From assembly GCA_000695325.1 (NCBI GenBank), contig AVPN01000544.1:1-27448 (forward strand): 27,448 nt of DNA. The letters run 5' to 3'. The notes beneath the pieces were generated by a model. The model was not told where the DNA came from and made no database searches. It saw nothing but the letters and a program-made list of their open reading frames with translations. The translations under genes and the position numbers were made by a program. This DNA is from Pleurobrachia bachei. Lineage: Eukaryota > Ctenophora > Tentaculata > Cydippida > Pleurobrachiidae. This document shows, in pieces, positions 21,630 to 27,448 of this stretch (position 1 is its first letter; every line of letters begins with the position of its first letter).

Positions 21630-22357
21630 TTAAACCGGCAGGATATTTTCTGCTTTCTTCACCAGGGCACTCCCTAACAATTTGGTTAAAAACTTCAGAC
21701 CAGTCACCCCACCTGGTACATAGCTAAACACATACCACAAGAGAGCAACTAACTGAAATACCGCACACGGTACCGTGAGAAGAGTACTTTTTAGTACCAT
21801 AGCCACGTATATAGTCCCGAATAGTGTTCCTACATAGGCGACAGTAAAGGGTAGTCTTGCCCGGGATAGGAGGTTCACCGGTCCCCAAAGGAGCGAGAAA
21901 CTAGCCATAGTAAACACGGAGCCCAATGAAAAGAGGAGGGCAAACTTCCGAGCTTTGAGCAGGATAAAGGGAAGGTAAATGAGGGATATTGAGAAGAAGA
22001 GAGATCCTCCCATGAGACACGCTAGAAACCCCATTAATCTTTGTTTTTTGGTCATTGAGGGGAGCCAGGGGTCCTCCTGTACTGCTGTTGACCACGGGTT
22101 CCATGATGTTGATTGTTCTGTCAGGAGGTCCTGGTCACTCTGGTCAGATGGCCGATCTGGGAGGTGGGAGGGTTCAATTTGTATGGGGTTTAGATTACGA
22201 AAACGGTTCGCTAGGGGCCTGGCTAGAAAAGGGTAAAATAAATTAGTACCATTACAATATAGTAGGGTCCTGAAGCTGATCCTGGTCTTATCTAGGAAAA
22301 TATCTTACCTTGGTCCTGCCTAATGAATATCGAAGTGAAGGACCTCAAATCGGACAT
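21630..22357 (-). CDS. SFT2D3-like: SFT2-domain vesicle-transport protein, SFT2D3-like
   Basis: Two exons, 22309-22357 and 21630-22222, joined in phase across an 86-bp intron (CCAAG/GTAAGA donor, CCTTTTCTAG acceptor), 213 residues. It starts MSDLRSFTSIFIRQD, has a soluble Trp/Pro-containing N-terminal part, then from about residue 73 (MTKKQRLMGFLACLMGG) four hydrophobic spans with the family signature LKARKFALLFSLGS, ending ENILPV. Both the length and the -LPV end favour SFT2D3 over the shorter SFT2D1/2. Family members are multi-span Golgi/endosome membrane proteins linked to retrograde vesicle fusion. A TTTCTACACAG acceptor lies 39 nt before the start; a minimal ATG-TAA (22385-22390) sits in that short leader. 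Confidence 0.88.
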
Positions 22358-22629
22358 CACACAACGTTACTATAACTATCTGATTTACATGCTATGCTGT
22401 GTAGAAAGAGGAAGGATAGTTAGATAAAGGATAATAACTGTGCCCGGAACTTTTCAGGAAATAAAACAAATTGAATACCAGGGTAATGTCCCCAAGTTAT
22501 GATAAGATGTGTCAATAATAAAATACAACATTGTCTCTCTCAGTCCTTCTTAGTTCTTCTCTTTGCCTCGCTTGTTGTAACATATCTGAATAGTAGCTCA
22601 CTGGTGTTATAGATCTCCCGATCCCCAGG

Positions 22630-23669
22630 TCATTTAGCCCCATCTACACCATATTTCTTTTTAGCGGCATCCAGTTGAGCTTGTTTCTTCTCACGTAGTT
22701 GAAAGACCATGTTGACGTTACCACCCCCTTATATACCCAATCTGATATTCTGGTACAACTGTTATAGTGGGAGAATGGGGGTTACAACTGTTATAGTGGG
22801 AGAACATGGGTTAGGTATATTCGGTATTCCATGTATTGGGAGAATGGGTGAGGTATACATTCCATGGAAGGGTATTGAATGGTGGGGACTGGGCAATGCC
22901 AATGCAACTAGTGCTACAACATTATCATCCATTAGCAACAAAAGCCACCATCTCTTTCTCATTGTGTTAAATCATTTGAACCAAGTAAGTACACCACTAA
23001 ATCTAATAAATCTGCCAATAACTCACCTTTGTTCCAACAAACAACTCACCTTTGTTGACTGATAGTAGAGAACTACAAGATATCTGTTACACACATTAAA
23101 TCCACTAAGATGATCACAAGCGTTCTTAGCATCGAATATGTCCTCATACACAACAAACGCTGTCCCCTTCGTCTCAGGATTGGTGCCCCTGAAAATAAGG
23201 ATTGTTAGATTCTTGGAAATGAAAGTTCTGAGAATTCTATGTTTTGTGATCGTTAAATTCTACTGAATTTTAGAGAATTATTATTATATAGTCGAGGTAT
23301 TTCGCAACTCGAATGGTAGTTCATACGTCATACATAAAAGGTATCAAGACCGATCAAGATCTAGTCTCAGTACGCTGAATTATTTGCCCACGTACAAATT
23401 GTTGCTTCATACCACTGAGATAAAACTTGAAAAACAAATATGATCTCTCACCATCTCCAAGACAAAAGAAATTCAACCCTCTTTATGTTACAAACCCCTG
23501 AACCCCAGCTAACTACTTACACTCTGACTTGTCTAATAGGGCCGTATTTTCCGAAGATATCATAAATCTCCTCGGCAGTGATTTTATAGGGAAGATTCCT
23601 CACGTACAGAATCCTGTTAACCTCAGGTGGTAGACGCACATTAGTTCTCCGTGTTGCTGCTAACGCCAT
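22630..23669 (-). CDS. SF3B6: SF3B6 (SF3b p14), U2 snRNP branch-point protein
   Basis: Exon 1 is 23521-23669 and exon 2 is 23050-23188. A last exon ends at 22630 and starts near 22727. The product begins [20 protein letters not shown] and continues with RNP2 LYVRNLP, the helix [15 protein letters not shown]1-like [10 protein letters not shown], then the p14-specific [17 protein letters not shown]. It ends [16 protein letters not shown], about 124 residues (human 125). By family, it is a single-RRM subunit of SF3b that contacts the branch-point adenosine and SF3B1. The last intron is not fully resolved: the visible AG (TATATAAG) leaves the final exon out of frame by one base, next to a run of five G that may be miscounted. 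The ATG lies 5 nt after CTAACACCTTACAG, a near-perfect acceptor. Confidence 0.92.
22753..22812. repeat. Two-copy ~30-bp tandem repeat in the last SF3B6 intron
   Basis: ACAACTGTTATAGTGGGAGA occurs at about 22756 and 22785, with a third partial, diverged unit further on. It lies in the interval where the SF3B6 acceptor is ambiguous. Confidence 0.75.
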
Positions 23670-24005
23670 GTCTGCTGTAAGGTGTTAGTGAGAGAAGTAT
23701 TGGGATGAGGTAAGATGTACAATGTGGTGTATGTTAGGGGTGAGGGAATTATTAGGATTGGGGGAGAAAATTGTTGAGAGAGATGTAACTAAAAAACATC
23801 TCGGTACTATTCGAATTCTCCAAGGTAGGTGGGGGCAGAGCGGGATGAAAACGCTTGTGTTGTTAAAAGTGTTACTGTGCAGTAAAATAATAAATTACCC
23901 GTGTCACATAACTGAAACTTAAAAACCTCTCAACAGCTACAGTTAAAACAGAGTGTTCTTGATACCAGTCATCCATCAATCGTCGCAAATCACTACATCT
24001 CTCTT
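23670..24005. other. Gap between SF3B6 and RBM34
   Basis: 336 bp. No reading frame I would support. On the minus strand it ends in a branch-point-like CTAAC plus TTACAG just before the SF3B6 start. Confidence 0.5.
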
Positions 24006-25076
24006 TCATTTTGCTGGAGCCTGATTTTTCTTGGACGCCTTGTTCACCTTTTTATCAAACTTTCTCTTACTAATCGGTTTCTGTTTGTTGCTTCCCTTGC
24101 CCGGTGCCTTGAAGCCCTTCTTCCCAGCTGGTGGCTTAGTTTTAAACAAATCCTTATCTGTACCCTTGGATTTCCTGCCCCGGAATCCACCCTTCTTCCT
24201 CCCCTCCTCTTCTTCTTCTTTCTTCTTCTTCTTCTCATCTGAGATCTTCTTCTTGTTCTCAAGTGTAACCTTGCTCTTGCACCGCTGGATCCTGAGCTGC
24301 CTACCTCCCACTGTCACACTATCCTTAGCCAACATCACCCCTGCAGAATCAACAAACTTAACATAACCAAAACCTTTGCCAATGTTGGTTTGTTTGTCCC
24401 GAGTTAGTCTGACGTACTCGATCTCCCCACATTGAGACAGGGCCTCCCGCACCTCCTCCTCAGATGCTCCAAATGGCATGTTGCCAACGAATATTGACTT
24501 CTGTTGATCATCACTCTGCTCCTTTTTCGATTTCACCACCTTGTCCACTCGAATACAGTTGTCTCCTATTTTGGTGCCATTCTTTACAACCGCCCCTGTC
24601 ACACACTCCTCACTAGCAAACACTATGTAGGCATTCTTATTGGTCGCGTTCTCGTTAACCTTGTTCGCTTTCATACACACTTTCTTACCGAGTTTCAGAT
24701 CACTAACAGCAACTGATCGGAACCTCATTGACTCAATTTTACCAAACTCTCTAAACACTCGGTGAAGCTGTTTCTTGTTGCTACCAATTGGCAAGTTCCC
24801 AATAAACAATGTCCTTTTGTCAATGGCTAACTTCTCTTCAGCTGATAACTGCTGGTAAATAACTCCCTGCTGCTCGTCCTCTTTCTCCTCTTCTTTTTCT
24901 AAATCGTCCTTCTTCTTTTTGTCTTTCTTGGCTCGTTTAGCAGCCGGTTTAGCGTAGATCTCATCGAGTGACACGGGGGTGGTGGCAGGGGTAGCTGAGA
25001 AGAGGTCGTTGGTGGGGGTTGGTGTTGTACTGGAGTTTAGGAGAGAACTGATGTCACCGATTGAGTAGCCTTCCAT
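24006..25076 (-). CDS. RBM34: RBM34 / Nop12-like nucleolar RNA-binding protein
   Basis: An intronless frame of 356 residues. After an acidic/basic N-terminal region (KKDKKKKDD near 51-58) come two RRMs. RRM1 is at about 88-180 (RNP2 LFIGNL 90-95, RNP1-like KNAYIVFA 147-154), with the long loop between strands 2 and 3 typical of RBM34. RRM2 is at about 194-267 (IFVGNM 195-200, RNP1 KGFGYVKF 234-241). The C-terminal 90 residues are a Lys-rich tail with GGFRGRK, as in nucleolar proteins. The yeast counterpart Nop12 works in 60S subunit (5.8S rRNA) maturation. It is slightly shorter than human RBM34 (430). CCCTTTAG, an acceptor-like site, lies 7 nt before the ATG. Confidence 0.93.
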   Translation of the reverse strand: MEGYSIGDISSLLNSSTTPTPTNDLFSATPATTPVSLDEIYAKPAAKRAKKDKKKKDDLEKEEEKEDEQQGVIYQQLSAEEKLAIDKRTLFIGNLPIGSNKKQLHRVFREFGKIESMRFRSVAVSDLKLGKKVCMKANKVNENATNKNAYIVFASEECVTGAVVKNGTKIGDNCIRVDKVVKSKKEQSDDQQKSIFVGNMPFGASEEEVREALSQCGEIEYVRLTRDKQTNIGKGFGYVKFVDSAGVMLAKDSVTVGGRQLRIQRCKSKVTLENKKKISDEKKKKKEEEEEGRKKGGFRGRKSKGTDKDLFKTKPPAGKKGFKAPGKGSNKQKPISKRKFDKKVNKASKKNQAPAK

Positions 25077-25314
25077 GGTGCTGCTAAAGGGAGAGGGAGG
25101 GGTGTCAGAGAGAGGGAGGGGTGTCAGAGAGGGGTGTCAGAGAAGGGGCAGGAAACACATAAACAATACTCGTTTTGTGTTTTGCACAAATAAATTACAT
25201 TTGTCAAACGTTATCAATTCCATTCAAACCACCGTACCACGAGATCTCTCTGAGATTTAAAAAATAGAAGAAGCAAAAGATCGAATCGTATGAGTCCAAG
25301 AGAGTTTACAGTTC

Positions 25315-26604
25315 CTAGAGTTTTAGTGAGAATTTGTGACTGGATGCCTTCGTCTGAGCGTCAGCGTGGGATTCGTAGTGGATGTTAACACTGGGTGGTA
25401 GGCCGAGAGTGCTCTTGAATTTCAATCTGTAGGGAGGGAAGGGGACATTAGTTAAGTTGGTTCAATTCAAACCAGATTAAGTAGGGAGAATAATTGTAAA
25501 GTGTCAGATCTTAAAATTATTGGCCAAAACAGCATTAAAAGCTCAGCTGAAAGAAGTGTAGAAGTGGCACACAGATAGGCTTTGCTTAGTTTACAGTTAA
25601 AACAGCAAGTAAAAACAACACACAATTTGGGTGGTTTAATTTTGAATGTGAAAATATAAATGGTGATTCAAATATATCGAAAAAATGGTTGTTTTTGATT
25701 TCAAAAGGCGTGTTGAGGCACTCACCCAATGCTTTGAACGGAGGTAAGATTGTTAGTGTCTGAAACCCAGATAGAGAGACGATCATTTCGGAGCCTCCTT
25801 TGCAGAACAACACCATTCACATCACCAGAATGCTCATCAAACTGCTCTCCCACAATACTCATCAACTGAGAGAGAGTAAGAGCTTTAGTGGAGGTTAAAT
25901 CACACATTCACATTGGCATGCAAAACCCCACACTTTATTTTCAGGTTTCAAAATTAACACCCCGCAAAACTTTACCATCTCCTTCCAATACATATCTAGG
26001 TTTCCCTGTTGCTTTAGCAGCATGTTGTACCGCCACTTGCCACCTTCACAATTTCTAGGATCCTCCCACATAGGGTTGATGCCATCCTGAAATAAGAAAA
26101 ACACTCATCATCTCTTACCATCTCCATCCATTGCTTGTCAAGGGCGTTGCTATTTTTTTGCTGGGGAACTGCGTAAACCCATCGACCGCCTCTAAGGTTT
26201 CTCTTGTCTTCCCACATGGGCTGAATTCCCTCCTAAAAAATGGGGAAACAAGGGCTCCTAACCAGATTCAGAGAGATGTGTGAGGTGTGAGTGAGGTGTG
26301 TATGAGACACATACTGCACAGCTAACACATATATCAGACATACCTTAAACACAGAGTATTCGCATTTTACACCAAGTCGGGTGGGAGGCATTATGAAGTT
26401 GTAAAGGGCCCAGAAATCTTCGACAGTTTCGAAGGAAGCAACTTTTTTGTAACATTCAATCCAGTCCTTATCTCGCTCCTCCTTGAAGAACCAAAGAGTC
26501 CAGGCATTCTCCAGAGGATGTTTCTTGGGCACTGGAGGGATGGTTTCTTTCACCTCCTTTAACTCTTCAAGAGCTGACGGATTCTCTACCTCAGCAGTTG
26601 CCAT
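25315..26604 (-). CDS. EIF4E: Translation initiation factor eIF4E with two alternative exons
   Basis: Exons 26344-26604, then either 26119-26232 or 25976-26086, then 25726-25865 and 25315-25426, giving 208 or 207 residues. eIF4E binds the mRNA 5' cap and recruits eIF4G. Landmarks are HPLENAWTLWFF, the first cap-stacking Trp (KDWIE), VEDFWALYNFI (eIF4G contact), the second cap Trp in PMWED (both alternative exons), a basic pair region RLRNDRLSIW, and the end LPPSVNIHYESHADAQTKAS. All junctions are GT-AG and in phase. Each alternative exon starts and ends in phase 0, and the 32-nt spacer between them is probably too short to be an intron. TTGTAG lies 5 nt before ATG. This is the first gene of the same-strand run. 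Confidence 0.94.
25976..26086 (-). other. EIF4E: EIF4E alternative exon b (37 codons)
   Basis: Encodes DGINPMWEDPRNCEGGKW and then RYNMLLKQQGNLDMYWKEM. It is homologous to exon a but strongly diverged and one codon shorter. Acceptor TTATTTCAG, donor ATG/GTAAAG. PMWED and the Trp of GGKW are kept. At the position of human Leu131 it has Lys (WKE) where exon a has Met (WME). The intact frame and splice sites argue against a dead copy. Confidence 0.88.
26119..26232 (-). other. EIF4E: EIF4E alternative exon a (38 codons)
   Basis: Encodes EGIQPMWEDKRNLRGGRW and then VYAVPQQKNSNALDKQWMEM. It is equivalent to human eIF4E from the stretch with Trp102 and Glu103 to the start of dorsal helix 2. Acceptor TTTTTTAG, donor ATG/GTAAGA. 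Residues GGRW match the conserved family motif exactly, so this is likely the canonical form. Confidence 0.88.
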
Positions 26605-26860
26605 TTTAACTACAATTCAGAGAAAAAGTAAATCAATTTAAATCCCATTTTAACAACGAGGATTACCGGTACTGTCATCTAAAAATCAGAAGGCAAACTT
26701 TAAATTCTGGGTGCCTCGCGCAGCTGACAATTCATCGATTTTGACGAACGAGACAGGTTAGCCGTTGGGGCTACCTGTTAAGGCCTGGTTAAGTTTACGT
26801 TTGGGGTAACCGGTTAGTGCTATCGATTATCTATCAGATACCGGTTAAGATACTTATAGT
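26605..26860. other. Region upstream of EIF4E
   Basis: 256 bp with several GGTTA/TAACC words and short dyads (ACCGGTTA near 26810 and 26840). It may include the promoter of EIF4E or of the whole same-strand run, but no TATA box or other clear element was recognised. Confidence 0.35.
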
Positions 26861-27116
26861 GAACCATAATAAAGTTCAAGAGCCTCCAAGAGCACCCAAG
26901 AGCGGACTCCATCCAAGAGAGACCAAAATCAAGAGCGCACCACAATCAAGAGAGATCCCCATCCAGAAGATACCGCTCTTGAATTTGGTCTCTTTTGATT
27001 CTGGTGCGATCTTGATTTTGGTCTCTCTTGATTGTGGTGCGCTCTTGATTTTGGTCTCTCTTGGATGGAGTCCGCTCTTGGGTGCTCTTGGAGGCTCTTG
27101 AACGTTATTATGGTTC
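26861..27116. repeat. Inverted repeat built from tandem CAAGAG-containing units
   Basis: The left arm (26861-~26950) starts GAACCATAATAAAGTTCAAG and is mirrored by the right arm (~27021-27116). Within the arms CAAGAG (or CTCTTG) recurs about every 15-17 bp, and the right half contains roughly three 33-bp tandem units (TTTGGTCTC...CTCTTGAT). CTTATA occurs just outside both ends (26853-26858 and 27116-27121) and may be a target-site duplication. MITE-like; no coding content. Confidence 0.8.
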
Positions 27117-27186
27117 CTTATAAAAAGCAGATTTCCCTTTCATTTTTTCCCCGCCCGGTGAATGCATAAGGAACCATAATAAAGTT
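27101..27186. repeat. Second inverted repeat sharing the same 21-bp end
   Basis: 27101-27121 and 27166-27186 are inverted 21-mers (ATAAGGAACCATAATAA at the core) with one mismatch. With the copy at 26861 this makes three alternating copies of the same end within 330 bp, the last directly before the 27183 reading frame. Confidence 0.8.
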
Positions 27187-27448
27187 CTTCGCCCTCCTAC
27201 ATCGACACGCCCTTAGAACAACTCTACAGACGGAATGAGGCTAGTAAGAAGCAGTCATACGGAAGACGTGTGCGAGAAGTTGAAGGAGGTACATTCTCAC
27301 CGCTGGTTATGAATACAGGAGGCGGGATAGCCAAAGAGTTCCATAAGGTGCTAAAGACTCTCTCACACCGAGTTTCCACAAGAACTGGAGAGCCGTACAG
27401 TGAAGTCATGGCTCACCTGAGGACGAGGTTACGATTCTCCCTCCTGAG
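27183..27448 (+). mobile_element. Mobile-element-like reading frame, cut by the window edge
   Basis: An open frame of 88 codons running off the right edge. It includes YIDTPLEQLYRRNEASKKQS, REVEGGTFSPLV and MAHLRTRLRFSLL. By memory this resembles the C-terminal part of long element-encoded proteins common in sponge and cnidarian genomes, probably of a retroelement. The family cannot be fixed from this piece. No start is visible; the preceding sequence is the repeat end at 27166-27186. Confidence 0.5.

Noticed and set aside
24031-24366. Plus-strand frames rich in Phe/Ser opposite RBM34
   Set aside because: Antisense shadow of the Lys-rich tail of RBM34.

Overview
The window looks like nuclear DNA of a compact-genome animal. 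Its genes are metazoan-type, have spliceosomal GT-AG introns, and the introns are mostly about 85-330 bp. A sponge or another early-branching animal is my guess; the sequence does not name the species.

Left half (1-13,800) is gene-poor. It holds one internal exon of an unidentified gene (133-301, minus), micro- and minisatellites, several strong hairpins, and a small two-exon 3' end of a single-pass membrane protein (6780-8519, plus). The terminal exon of that gene lies in one arm of a 2,285-bp palindrome (8248-10532, one-base spacer, arms identical wherever compared), so it also occurs as a mirror copy. A long foldback element flanked by TTAA (13121-13749) closes this half.

Right half (13,812-26,604) is gene-dense, and every gene is on the minus strand. 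In transcription order: EIF4E, RBM34 (Nop12-like), SF3B6 (SF3b p14), SFT2D3-like SFT2 protein, AAR2 copy B, a 3'-truncated WIPI4 copy, AAR2 copy A, full-length WIPI4 (WDR45), and an endosomal Qa-SNARE of the STX7/STX12 type. A tandem duplication of about 2.55 kb (16217-18766 and 19004-21552, with 237 bp of unrelated filler between) produced the two AAR2 genes and the truncated WIPI4.

Three things stand out. (1) Gaps between genes are only about 230-440 bp, and almost every start codon sits 5-10 nt after a 3'-splice-site-like YAG. This is the layout expected of a spliced-leader trans-spliced operon. (2) EIF4E carries two homologous, same-phase alternative exons, both with the cap-binding PMWED segment, separated by a 32-nt spacer that is probably too short to splice, so they should be mutually exclusive. 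(3) AAR2 copy A has lost the normal acceptor of its last exon, and the truncated WIPI4 copy shows mostly synonymous changes.

The right edge (26,861-27,448) holds an inverted and tandem 'CAAGAG' repeat and the start of a mobile-element-like reading frame. Genes in the cluster serve splicing (AAR2, SF3B6), ribosome biogenesis and translation (RBM34, EIF4E) and membrane traffic or autophagy (SFT2, WIPI4, syntaxin). This is a housekeeping mix with no single shared pathway.
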